Of a stretch of 21,180 nucleotides of DNA, positions 1-6,128 are shown piece after piece. Numbering within the stretch: the stretch's first letter is position 1; each line of letters opens with the position of its first letter. The DNA is taken from NCBI GenBank assembly GCA_904501715.1, contig CAJGCD010000021.1, positions 1-21,180 on the forward strand. Reading direction: 5' to 3'. Origin of the DNA: an uncultured Clostridia bacterium. Lineage in GTDB: Bacteria; Bacillota; Clostridia; Oscillospirales; CAG-272. The translations under genes and the position numbers were made by a program. The notes beneath the pieces were generated by a model that was not told the origin of the DNA, did not search any database, and was given only the letters and a program-made list of their open reading frames with translations.

Positions 1-170
1 AGGTGTACGGTGCTGAGGTGGCTGAGACTGTTACCGTTCAGTACGGCGGCTCTATGAACGACGCAAATGCTGCTGAGCTTCTTGCAAAGCCCAACGTTGA
101 CGGCGGTCTTATAGGCGGCGCTTCTCTGGTTGCAAAGAAGTTTACTGCAATAGTTGACGCAGCACAGTAA
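1..170 (+). CDS. tpiA: Triosephosphate isomerase, C-terminal end (5' truncated by window)
   Basis: The reading frame that ends at the TAA at 168-170 gives about 55 residues matching the C-terminus of triosephosphate isomerase, the glycolytic enzyme interconverting dihydroxyacetone phosphate and glyceraldehyde 3-phosphate in the cytoplasm. Visible landmarks are the phosphate-binding VQYGGSMNDANAAEL stretch and the DGGLIGGASLVAKKF segment, both hallmarks of strand 7/8 of this TIM barrel. The start and the catalytic His and Glu lie outside the window. The gene is followed 17 bases later by a good intrinsic terminator, so it is probably the last gene of a glycolytic operon. Confidence 0.96.
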   Translation, partial: VYGAEVAETVTVQYGGSMNDANAAELLAKPNVDGGLIGGASLVAKKFTAIVDAAQ

Positions 171-187
171 ATGAATAAAAAGAGAAA

Positions 188-219
188 AGCAGTCTTGACG
201 GTTCAAGGCTGCTTTTTTT
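188..219 (+). terminator. Intrinsic terminator after tpiA
   Basis: AGCAGTCTTGA and TTCAAGGCTGCT form a GC-containing stem closed by a short loop and followed directly by TTTTTTT (213-219). It closes the tpiA transcription unit. The next 140 bases (220-360) are AT-rich with no gene that I can support. Confidence 0.85.
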
Positions 220-360
220 GCTGTTCTGTGCCACACAACATATCTATTATATCACAGACAAAAGGGCTTGTCAATACTTTATCAATAAATTAACAGTCAT
301 AATCACCAATTTCCATACAATAAACAAAAAATATTTATAAACTTTGTACAAAATACCATC

Positions 361-389
361 TTGCAAAAGCAAAAAAAGTATGCTATAAT
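361..389 (+). promoter_or_regulatory. Strong extended -10 promoter of the candidate large ncRNA
   Basis: TTGCAA (361-366), a 17-bp spacer, and TATAAT (384-389) preceded by TG at 381-382 give a near-consensus sigma-A promoter with an extended -10. Transcription is expected to start near base 396. No protein-coding gene with a ribosome binding site follows before the next terminators, so the promoter appears dedicated to a non-coding transcript. Confidence 0.75.
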
Positions 390-395
390 AAAGCC

Positions 396-889
396 AGAAA
401 GGATGGTACGGGCCAATGGGAAATTAAGTTGACCACTCAAAAACGAAGTAGGCAAGGAAATCAACCTGAAGTGTTAAAAGAAGAACAGGACGGTACACTC
501 CAATGAAAAAGTGAATACGAAACTTCGAGGCAGGTGTAAATAAAACACGAAAAAGCGTTCCGTATATCGGTGATGATGTGAGTGAGGAGTTTAACATAGA
601 TGTAGCTCTCTTAGGTTACTAAAAAGCTTAGGACGGCGAATTTAAATCGGGACGAAAAAGTGACGCGGCAGAGAAGTTGGAAATATCGCCTTTTACAGCA
701 GAAGCATACAAGAAAAACAAAGGGTATTCTCCTTAGAGAATTGGATTTTGAGTGTTTGAGGGATGTAGTAGACGTAGTAAAGGGTAGACGAGGAAAGCGA
801 GGATTAAGAAAGATGTTAGATATCAAGAGTGAACAGAAGTGACCCTTGATTGCAGTGTGAAGAAATTGCAGTCAAGGGTCATTTCTCTA
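396..889 (+). ncRNA. Candidate large structured non-coding RNA, about 490-530 nt
   Basis: This stretch sits between a strong promoter and two successive terminator hairpins and has no convincing reading frame: the longest frames are about 60-70 codons, lack Shine-Dalgarno sequences and look like low-complexity translation. It contains many local stems: CCTGAAGT (468-475) with ACTTC/AGG around 522-531; GTGT/ACAC around 534-549; ATTCTC/GAGAAT around 727-742; GTTGA (428-432) with TCAAC (461-465). Purine-rich unpaired A tracts such as AAAAACGAAG separate them, as in structured RNAs. An 18-base motif at 401-418 recurs in diverged form at 487-504. It does not match the signatures I know for RNase P RNA, tmRNA, 6S RNA or SRP RNA. 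Size and host range would fit large bacterial RNAs such as ROOL, but I cannot assign it to a class. The ends are inferred. Confidence 0.6.
838..889 (+). terminator. Long hairpin at the 3' end of the candidate ncRNA
   Basis: GACCCTTGATTGCA (841-854) pairs with TGCAGTCAAGGGTC (867-880) over 14 bp with a single G-U pair. The following bases, atttctctattt, are T-rich but not a clean run, so this may be the RNA's own 3' stem, with release here or at the next hairpin. Confidence 0.65.
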
Positions 890-899
890 TTTGTGCATT

Positions 900-923
900 T
901 AACAGCCGAGGGCTGTTTTTTTA
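900..923 (+). terminator. Intrinsic terminator between ncRNA and rubrerythrin
   Basis: AACAGCC-GAG-GGCTGTT followed by a T run is a compact rho-independent terminator. It backs up the preceding hairpin and isolates the rubrerythrin promoter at 945. Confidence 0.8.
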
Positions 924-944
924 TTGCTAAAATTAAAAATAATA

Positions 945-973
945 TTGAAATCTTATATTAAAGGTGATATAAT
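945..973 (+). promoter_or_regulatory. Promoter of the rubrerythrin-thioredoxin group
   Basis: TTGAAA (945-950), a 17-bp spacer and TATAAT (968-973), with TG at 965-966 (extended -10). A clear AAGGAG ribosome binding site lies at 1011-1016, eight bases before the ATG at 1024. No operator is obvious by eye. Confidence 0.8.
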
Positions 974-1023
974 AAAAACAGAGGATGTATGTCTTTAAAA
1001 AATATATAAAAAGGAGATAAGCT

Positions 1024-1680
1024 ATGAAAAAGTTTAGATGTAAGGTATGTAAAGCTGTTTTTGAGGTAGAAAACGGCGCGGAGCCTGTATGCCCTATTTG
1101 TAAGGTAAAGGGAGATAAGTTTGAGGAGATAATAGAAGCACCCGCAAATAAATACGCGGGAACACAGACCGAAAAGAATCTTGAGGCTGCCTTTGCGGGT
1201 GAATCACAGGCGAGAAATAAATATACATATTTCGCGTCGGTAGCAAAGAAGGAAGGATATGAGCAGATATCTGCGCTCTTCCTCAAGACTGCCGATAATG
1301 AAAAGGAGCACGCAAAAATGTGGTTTAAGGAGCTGAACGGTATAGGAAATACCGCAGATAACCTTGGACACGCCGCAGACGGAGAAAATTATGAGTGGAC
1401 CGATATGTACGAGGGCTTTGCAAAGACCGCAGAAGAAGAGGGCTTTGTTGAGCTTGCTAAGAAGTTCCGTCTGGTAGCTGCTATTGAGAAGCACCATGAA
1501 GAGAGGTACCGTGCGCTTCTCAAGAACGTTGAAACGGCGGCTGTTTTTGAAAAGAGCGAGGTAAAGGTATGGGAGTGCCGAAACTGCGGTCATATCGTTG
1601 TTGGTACAAAGGCTCCCGAGCTTTGTCCTACCTGCGCGCATCCTCAGAGCTATTTTGAGGTTCACGCGGAAAATTATTGA
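1024..1680 (+). CDS. rbr: Rubrerythrin with rubredoxin-like domains at both ends
   Basis: A 218-residue non-haem iron protein that detoxifies hydrogen peroxide in anaerobes, with electrons reaching the diiron site through rubredoxin iron. Three parts are visible. Residues 1-30 are an N-terminal rubredoxin-like knuckle (Cys6, Cys9, Cys23, Cys26). Residues about 45-170 are a ferritin-like diiron four-helix bundle, with the EKNLEAAFAGESQARNKYTY, KEHAKMWFKEL and AAIEKHHEERY segments supplying Glu/His ligands. Residues 181-218 are a C-terminal rubredoxin domain (Cys185, Cys188, Cys201, Cys204). Classical rubrerythrin has only the C-terminal rubredoxin and reverse rubrerythrin only the N-terminal one; this has both. 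The ATG at 1024 has a good AAGGAG. The thioredoxin genes follow with only a modest hairpin between, so partial co-transcription as a peroxide/thiol stress unit is likely. Confidence 0.96.
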   Translation: MKKFRCKVCKAVFEVENGAEPVCPICKVKGDKFEEIIEAPANKYAGTQTEKNLEAAFAGESQARNKYTYFASVAKKEGYEQISALFLKTADNEKEHAKMWFKELNGIGNTADNLGHAADGENYEWTDMYEGFAKTAEEEGFVELAKKFRLVAAIEKHHEERYRALLKNVETAAVFEKSEVKVWECRNCGHIVVGTKAPELCPTCAHPQSYFEVHAENY

Positions 1681-1689
1681 TTATACAAG

Positions 1690-1720
1690 GAAGCCTCTCA
1701 TAATGGGAGGCTTCTTGTGT
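1690..1720 (+). terminator. Hairpin between rubrerythrin and thioredoxin
   Basis: GAAGCCTC (1690-1697) pairs with GAGGCTTC (1707-1714), followed by a broken T tract, ttgtgtt. I see no separate promoter between here and trxA, so it is probably a leaky attenuating terminator that lowers but does not stop expression of trxA-trxB. Confidence 0.6.
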
Positions 1721-1759
1721 TAAAATAAAACGAAAGACGTAAGATAGGAGGATAATAAA

Positions 1760-2068
1760 ATGTCAGTTGTTTTGGTAAATAAAAATAATTTTGAAGAAGA
1801 GGTTATAAAAAGCGACCGCCCCGTGCTTCTTGATTTTTTCGCAAGCTGGTGCGGACCCTGCCGTATGCTGTCGCCTATCGTGGAAAAGATAGGTGAGGAG
1901 CATTCCGAGTATAAGGTGTGTAAGGTAAACGTGGATGAGGAGCCCGAGCTTGCCGAAAGATTTGAGGTAATGAGCATTCCGTCTCTTTTTGTTGTAAAGG
2001 ACGGCGAGGTAGTGAATGCATCGGTAGGTGCGCTTCCCGAAGCACAGATACTTGCTATGCTTAAATAA
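1760..2068 (+). CDS. trxA: Thioredoxin
   Basis: A 102-residue cytoplasmic thioredoxin, the normal family length. The redox-active WCGPC motif is at residues 30-34 (Cys31, Cys34), preceded by PVLLDFFASW and followed by the cis-proline SIPSLFVVKDGE segment. It reduces protein disulfides and is recycled by the reductase encoded two bases downstream. The ATG at 1760 follows AGGAGG at 1746-1751. No individual promoter is visible, so transcription probably comes through from the rubrerythrin promoter. Confidence 0.97.
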   Translation: MSVVLVNKNNFEEEVIKSDRPVLLDFFASWCGPCRMLSPIVEKIGEEHSEYKVCKVNVDEEPELAERFEVMSIPSLFVVKDGEVVNASVGALPEAQILAMLK

Positions 2069-2070
2069 AG

Positions 2071-3000
2071 ATGGATAACAGAGTATTTGACACCGTAATT
2101 ATCGGAGGAGGTCCTGCGGGCTATACGGCGGCGCTTTACGCCGCAAGAGCGGGACTTGACACCCTTGTGCTCGAAAAGTTCAGCGCGGGCGGTCAGATGA
2201 CCGAGACGCAAATTATTGAAAATTATCCCGGCATTGACGAGGGAATAGACGGGTTCTCCTTGGGAGAAAAAATGAAGAAGGGCGCTGAAAGATTTGGGGC
2301 AATTACCCGACAGACCGAGGTGCTTTCGGTAGAGCTTACCGCCTGCCCGAAAAGGATAAATACAGATAGCGGAGAAGTTCTGGCGAAAACAGTTATCATT
2401 GCTACCGGAGCAACCCATAAGCACTTGGGTATAGAGCACGAGAATGAGCTTATAGGCAGAGGAGTAGGCTACTGTGCCGCTTGCGACGGAATGATGTTTC
2501 GAGGCAAGACGGTCGCGGTGGTGGGCGGAGGAAACTCTGCGGCTGCTGACGCAATGATACTTTCCCGTCTTTGCAAAAAGGTATATCTTATACACCGCAG
2601 AGATACGCTCAGGGCTACCAAGATATATCACGAGCCGCTTATGAAGGCGGAAAACGTGGAGTTTCTCTGGAACAGCCGTGTAAGTGAGCTTCTGTTTGAC
2701 AGAAAGCTAAGCGGCATTGCAATAGAGGACGTAAAGAATGGCAACCGCTCAGAGCTGTCTGTGGACGGATTGTTTATCAGTATAGGTCGCTCACCCGCAT
2801 CGGATATGTTCGAGGGGCAGCTTGACCTTGATGAAAACCGATATATCGTGGCTGACGAAACCACAAAAACCAAAATTGAAGGAGTTTTTGCCGTTGGTGA
2901 CGTGAGAACAAAGAATGTCAGACAGATAGTTACAGCGGCTTCCGACGGCGCCGTAGCGGTACATTTTGCCGAGGAATATTTGGCAGAGAAGAGAAGTTAG
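2071..3000 (+). CDS. trxB: Thioredoxin-disulfide reductase
   Basis: A 309-residue FAD/NAD(P)H flavoprotein that transfers electrons to thioredoxin. The FAD-binding GGGPAG is at residues 12-17, the catalytic CAAC disulfide at 135-138 (GVGYCAACDG), a second dinucleotide-binding VGGGNSA near 151-157, the phosphate-recognising HRRDTLRA near 175-182 (suggesting NADPH), and the FAD-contacting GVFAVGDVR near the end. Length and domain order are those of the low-molecular-weight bacterial TrxB. The ATG starts two bases after the trxA stop codon with no strong ribosome binding site of its own, which suggests translational coupling to trxA. Confidence 0.97.
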   Translation: MDNRVFDTVIIGGGPAGYTAALYAARAGLDTLVLEKFSAGGQMTETQIIENYPGIDEGIDGFSLGEKMKKGAERFGAITRQTEVLSVELTACPKRINTDSGEVLAKTVIIATGATHKHLGIEHENELIGRGVGYCAACDGMMFRGKTVAVVGGGNSAAADAMILSRLCKKVYLIHRRDTLRATKIYHEPLMKAENVEFLWNSRVSELLFDRKLSGIAIEDVKNGNRSELSVDGLFISIGRSPASDMFEGQLDLDENRYIVADETTKTKIEGVFAVGDVRTKNVRQIVTAASDGAVAVHFAEEYLAEKRS

Positions 3001-3095
3001 AATTAAAGCAAAACAGAAAATCCTGTGTAATACTGATTTATCCCCTTAGTGTGGTCCTGAGAAAATTCGGGTGTCTATGCATCGGGTTCTAAAAG

Positions 3096-3144
3096 ACAGT
3101 AAAATAGCCGATATAGATTTATTTCTGTATCGGCTATTTTCTGT
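3096..3144. repeat. Long perfect hairpin in the left arm of the element
   Basis: AAAATAGCCGATATAG (3101-3116) pairs with CTGTATCGGCTATTTT (3125-3140), with an 8-base loop. ACAG (3096-3099) and CTGT (3141-3144) extend the stem. It could act as a terminator for trxB, although no uninterrupted U tract follows, or be a structural part of the element. Confidence 0.7.
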
Positions 3145-3186
3145 TGCACAGCCACTTTGGGTGGTGAGTAAGTGCGATAGCTTTTA

Positions 3187-3349
3187 GTGATATGCTATCT
3201 TCGATAGCGTGATATTTTGCTTTGCAAAAGTGATATTTCAAGGCGTTGCCTTGAAGTGATATTCTATTCGCCGCCTGAAACTGGCGTAGCGAATATCACT
3301 CGGCGTGAGCCGAATATCACTGCGTAGCAATATCACTCGCCAAAGGCGA
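3187..3349. repeat. Array of GTGATAT heptamers alternating with short palindromes
   Basis: GTGATAT occurs at 3187-3193, 3209-3215, 3230-3236 and 3256-3262, then in inverted form (ATATCAC) at 3293-3299, 3314-3320 and 3330-3336. Each gap is filled by a different small palindrome: GCTATC-ttc-GATAGC, TTTTGC-ttt-GCAAAA, TTCAAGGC-gtt-GCCTTGAA, an imperfect ATTCGC/GCGAAT centre holding CGCC/GGCG, TCGGC-gtga-GCCGA, TGC-gta-GCA and TCGCC-aaa-GGCGA. The array is therefore roughly symmetrical about base 3278. As single strand or RNA, the forward heptamers can pair with the inverted ones, leaving side hairpins. I have no established name for it. Confidence 0.75.
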
Positions 3350-3514
3350 ATAGAACTGGAGTTGTGTCCTCAGGAACACAGCTCCTACTCTAAGGGGATA
3401 ATATTTTTATAAAACATAAGAAAAATAATGATTAACAAAACGCAAACAATTTATAAAAAAATCAAAAAACCTTGTTATAATAAAACCAGAAAATCACAAC
3501 CAGCGAGGTAATAT

Positions 3515-3732
3515 ATGAACAAGAACGATCAACAGTTTATGGCGCAAAGGACTCGCACACAGTATATGGAAAAGCAGCCCTCAGAACTTGATGCACTTCG
3601 TGGGCTTGATGCCAAGGTGAAGCGCCCGCAAACGTGTTTGCGTACGTATTTGGCAGCATAAGCGCAATCATTATGGGATGCGGTATGGGTTTGGTAATGA
3701 CCGATGTCGCAGCTCTGGCATTTGGACGTTGA
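3515..3732 (+). pseudogene. Frameshifted, truncated small membrane-protein gene (clostridial 'dihydropteridine reductase'-labelled family)
   Basis: The ATG at 3515 follows a GAGG site and an extended -10 (TATAAT 3476-3481, TG at 3473-3474, poor -35). The first frame reads MNKNDQQFMAQRTRTQYMEK and stops at 3661 after 48 codons. Shifting frame near 3626-3628 (one base lost) continues with ANVFAYVFGSISAIIMGCGM and GLVMTDV, after which similarity ends and a stop falls at 3730-3732. The N-terminal charged segment, 'LDAKVK(R)P' linker and glycine-rich membrane helix match a small protein common in Clostridia that databases often label dihydropteridine reductase without good support. The second membrane helix and the C-terminus are missing. 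The family name comes from memory; the frameshift and truncation are seen directly. Sequence from 3733 to 3824 is not recognised. Confidence 0.65.
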
Positions 3733-3824
3733 GTATGACCCCGAAACCTATCCGCTTATGCTCGATATGGTGGATTATCTTAATGAAAAGCTGTCAAGCA
3801 AAATTAAAAATAAGATAGCTAACA

Positions 3825-4133
3825 TTGCAGGTGCTAACGCAGACAGAAATCATACGCTTCCACGACCTACGGCAGACATTCGCTACGATGGCGTTAGAGA
3901 ACTGCATGGATATTAAAACGCTCTCCGCTATGATAGGTCAGATACGCTCGGAGACCACGCTGAACATCTACAGCCATATCGCCGGCACCATGCAACGGCA
4001 AACGCATATCCAAGAATGTATACGCAAAGACACGAGAGGAATGCGAGGAAAAGCTCGCGTAGCTGATAAAGCAAATGAAAAAAGAAATCGCCGTGATAAA
4101 AAAGAGGGCGAATGCGTAACGTATAAGGGCTGA
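3825..4133 (+). pseudogene. Tyrosine recombinase (phage-type integrase), C-terminal remnant
   Basis: The first 65 or so codons match the C-terminal catalytic end of tyrosine integrases of Clostridia mobile elements: RFHDLRQTFATMAL carries the HxxR motif, followed by MDIKTLSAMIGQ and TTLNIYSHI with the nucleophilic Tyr. The core-binding domain and first catalytic Arg are absent, the conserved His of the 'MIGH' motif is Gln here, and the tail after about residue 70 is highly charged and unlike an integrase. The frame opens at a TTG with no ribosome binding site, so it is a broken gene. Overlapping sequence at 3704-3916 can be read as another short peptide in a different frame, but I do not recognise it. 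Together with the neighbouring element this marks a decayed mobile insertion. Confidence 0.75.
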
Positions 4134-4158
4134 CAACAGAAAATTGTCAGCCCTTATA
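4122..4158 (+). terminator. Perfect 15-bp hairpin after the integrase remnant
   Basis: TATAAGGGCTGACAA (4122-4136) pairs with TTGTCAGCCCTTATA (4144-4158). No U tract follows on the plus strand, so termination strength is uncertain. A related GGGCTG.../...CAGCCC hairpin is found at 5887-5917, on the other side of the hydrolase/transporter pair. Confidence 0.5.
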
Positions 4159-4169
4159 GCTTTGAACGG

Positions 4170-4198
4170 TTGAAATATTCACAAAAATGTGATATAAT
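4170..4198 (+). promoter_or_regulatory. Promoter of the hydrolase-ECF transporter pair
   Basis: TTGAAA (4170-4175), 17-bp spacer, TATAAT (4193-4198) with TG at 4190-4191 (extended -10). It is nearly identical in form to the rubrerythrin promoter. The leader to the ATG at 4276 is about 70 nt, with no recognisable riboswitch. Confidence 0.78.
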
Positions 4199-4275
4199 AA
4201 ACTCACCGATAAATAAGAATTTGTTTGTATTAAGTAACAAATGACTAATATGAATGCGAAATTGGAGAAAATACT

Positions 4276-5235
4276 ATGATTTTCGAAAAACAAGTTGTGA
4301 ATATGTATAAGGGCATGATGCACACAAGATGTGATGATGTTGAAACTGTCTTTTACTTCTGTTCGGAAGATTATCCCGATTTGAAGGTTGAAGCAAAACG
4401 CTTTAAGGCATCAGCAGGTCACACGCTTTGCGGTTGGTTCTATGAATATGACAATGCCATTTCCGACAGACTCATCGTATTTGACCACGGCTTTGGAGGC
4501 GGTCACCTTGCCTATATGAAGGAGATCGAAAAGCTCTGTAAACACGGATACAAGGTATTTGCCTACGATCATACGGGCTGTATGAACTCAGGCGGTAAAT
4601 CCCCTAATGGACTTGCTCAGTCTCTCTGTGACCTGAACGATTGCATAACGATGTTAAAAGCCGACGAGCGTTTTGCATCCTACGATATTTCTGTTATGGG
4701 GCATAGCTGGGGCGCATTCTCCACCTTGAATATTACAGCTCTTCACCCCGAGATTTCGCATATCGTTGCAATGTGCGGCTTTGTTTCGGTAGAGGAAATG
4801 ATCAGCACTTTCTTTTCGGGCATCATGAAGGGATATCGCAAGGCGATCCTTGCGCTTGAAAAAGAGTCGAATCCAAGATTTGTTGAGTTCAATGCAATAG
4901 AAACCTTGAAGAACTCCAAAACGAAAGCACTCTTGATCTATTCGGAGAACGATCAGATGTGCCGCCGTAATCACTACGATATTCTAAAATCAGGACTTGA
5001 AGGCAGAGAGAACGTGGATTTCCTTTTTGTTAAAAACAAAGGGCACAATCCTAACTATACAGAGGACGCTGTAAAGTATCTTGGTGAATTCAGTGAAGCG
5101 AGAGCCAAATTCGCGCGTAAAAAGAATGTGTCGAGGGAAGAAAAGGCACAGTTCGTAGCTTCATATGATTGGGAAAGAATGACTGCTCAAGATGATGCTG
5201 TATGGCAGAAGATTTTTGAGCATTTGGATAATTAA
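4276..5235 (+). CDS. Alpha/beta hydrolase (serine hydrolase, S33/Hydrolase_4-like)
   Basis: A 319-residue cytoplasmic serine hydrolase with no signal peptide. The nucleophile elbow is GHSWG with Ser144. The oxyanion-region HGFGGG lies at 71-76, the probable acid is Asp226 in YSENDQMC, and the catalytic His is His257 in NKGHNPNY. These give a complete Ser-Asp-His triad in the expected order. The residues around 170-200 form the variable cap. Family members are esterases, lipases or peptidases; substrate cannot be told from sequence. The ATG at 4276 follows GGAGAA. The gene lies 24 bases before an ECF transporter S component and shares its promoter, so it may hydrolyse a compound that the transporter imports, for example an ester or amide form of a vitamin-like molecule (inference). 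Confidence 0.9.
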   Translation: MIFEKQVVNMYKGMMHTRCDDVETVFYFCSEDYPDLKVEAKRFKASAGHTLCGWFYEYDNAISDRLIVFDHGFGGGHLAYMKEIEKLCKHGYKVFAYDHTGCMNSGGKSPNGLAQSLCDLNDCITMLKADERFASYDISVMGHSWGAFSTLNITALHPEISHIVAMCGFVSVEEMISTFFSGIMKGYRKAILALEKESNPRFVEFNAIETLKNSKTKALLIYSENDQMCRRNHYDILKSGLEGRENVDFLFVKNKGHNPNYTEDAVKYLGEFSEARAKFARKKNVSREEKAQFVASYDWERMTAQDDAVWQKIFEHLDN

Positions 5236-5259
5236 GCGTAATGCCAAAGGAGAAAGACA

Positions 5260-5838
5260 ATGAAAGGAAGCAAATTTAATCAAGAATCAATCAAAAAGCT
5301 GGCTCTCGTAGGTCTTTTGACCGCGCTTGCAACAGCATTAAGCTTTATCAAAATTCCGATTCTCGGAGCATCTATAACGCTTGTCCTCCCGGTTGTAATT
5401 ATTGGCGGTGCATTATGCGGTCCCCTCGTAGGCGCGTGGCTGACAGTCATACCGAATATTTTGGCATTTTCGGAGGCAGGTATTTTTTTAGCATATAGTC
5501 CTGTAGGATGTGTAGCGACACTACTCGTAAAAGGTCTTGTTGCGGGATTTGTAGCCGGAATAGTTTATAAAGTATTGTCTGGGAAACATCCCATAGGCGC
5601 GGTTACTTGCTCAGCCGTTGTTGCTCCCGTGCTCAATAGTGGAATATTCGTGCTTGGATGCTATTTATTCATTTGGGATGAGTTGGTTAGTTTAGCTGGG
5701 GAGAATGGCGTTGGTATTGGAATGCTGATCTTCGGCTTGGCAGATCTGAATTTTATTATTGAGCTTGTTCTCAATATTATACTGTGTCCCTCCATTCTTC
5801 GTATCATACAGATCGCAACAAAAAAGAAACTTGCGTAA
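5260..5838 (+). CDS. ECF-type transporter substrate-binding (S) component, substrate unknown
   Basis: A 192-residue integral membrane protein with about six hydrophobic segments (roughly residues 12-30, 37-55, 57-72, 82-104, 112-137, 152-182). The N-terminal KLALVGLLTALATALSF segment and the LPVVIIGGALCGPLVGAW region resemble the S components of energy-coupling factor vitamin/metal transporters (ECF_trnsprt type), which work with a shared EcfA-EcfA'-EcfT module not found here. Length is typical. GGAGA precedes the ATG by about ten bases. It is probably co-transcribed with the upstream hydrolase; an alternative is another small multi-pass protein of the same fold. No riboswitch is visible to suggest the vitamin. 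Confidence 0.8.
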   Translation: MKGSKFNQESIKKLALVGLLTALATALSFIKIPILGASITLVLPVVIIGGALCGPLVGAWLTVIPNILAFSEAGIFLAYSPVGCVATLLVKGLVAGFVAGIVYKVLSGKHPIGAVTCSAVVAPVLNSGIFVLGCYLFIWDELVSLAGENGVGIGMLIFGLADLNFIIELVLNIILCPSILRIIQIATKKKLA

Positions 5839-5886
5839 AGTAGCTACATAAACAAAGTCCAATTTATCGTGGAGAACAATACACAC

Positions 5887-5917
5887 AAGGGGCTGGCGAA
5901 AGCAATCGTCAGCCCTT
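5887..5917 (+). terminator. Hairpin after the ECF S component
   Basis: AAGGGGCTGGCG (5888-5899) pairs, with G-U pairs, with CGTCAGCCCTT (5907-5917). It is followed by tcaaaatt, a weak U tract. Probable end of the 4276-5838 transcription unit. Confidence 0.5.
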
Positions 5918-6074
5918 CAAAATTGTATCGCAGTAAGCAAAGAAAAGGAATTTTCAAAAAATACTCCCAAGACGCCCGTAATAAATGCGCAAAACCGGTG
6001 TCTTGTGCTGAAACATAGCGTTTGGGCAAAAAATTGTGGTCTTTTGGCGAGGGAATGGGTTGGAGATAATAAAC
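5918..6074. other. Gene-free spacer
   Basis: I can support no gene in this stretch. Short frames read on the minus strand lack start signals. It separates the ECF gene from the tRNA-Pro locus and may include an edge of the mobile DNA that rearranged that locus; no end sequence is recognised. Confidence 0.4.
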
Positions 6075-6113
6075 AAAAAATCAGTCCTAATCTTGCGAAA
6101 AGGACTGATTTTT
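6075..6113 (-). terminator. Terminator hairpin next to the tRNA 3' fragment
   Basis: AAAAATCAGTCCT (6076-6088) pairs with AGGACTGATTTTT (6101-6113), giving a stem flanked by A and T runs in both directions. On the minus strand it lies just downstream of the tRNA 3' remnant (6129-6149), in the same position as the terminator of the intact tRNA-Pro, so it is probably a relic of a duplicated tRNA unit. Confidence 0.65.
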
Positions 6114-6128
6114 GGTGCATAAAGCACA

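Larger units (their letters stand above)
3038..3401. mobile_element. 364-bp non-coding element with imperfect terminal inverted repeats (MITE-like)
   Basis: TTATCCCCTTAG at 3038-3049 is an exact inverted copy of CTAAGGGGATAA at 3390-3401. Just inside, TGTGGTCCTGAG (3050-3061) matches the inverse of CTCAGGAACACA (3369-3380) with one mismatch; on the right, nine extra bases separate the two blocks. The interior has no reading frame and is almost entirely palindromic: a long hairpin at 3096-3144 and the heptamer/palindrome array at 3174-3349. I could not recognise a target-site duplication. The structure resembles a miniature inverted-repeat element or a recombination/replication site; the family is unknown to me. 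It lies directly 3' of trxB. Confidence 0.6.

Noticed and set aside
611..842. Two overlapping open frames of 60-71 codons, one on each strand
   Set aside because: Both lie within the candidate ncRNA, have no ribosome binding site and show low-complexity basic or serine-rich translations unlike proteins.
396..889. RNase P RNA or tmRNA
   Set aside because: GAGGAAAG and ACAGAA words occur, but only about 40 bases apart and in the wrong context for RNase P; no CCA end or tag frame of a tmRNA is found.
3187..3349. CRISPR array
   Set aside because: Repeats are only 7 bp, invert orientation halfway, and the spacers are short palindromes; there are no cas genes.
3704..3916. Possible 70-residue protein (SQLWHLDVEYDPETYPLML...)
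   Set aside because: It overlaps both the truncated membrane-protein gene and the integrase remnant in other frames, has no start signal, and no family is recognised; kept only as unexplained sequence.
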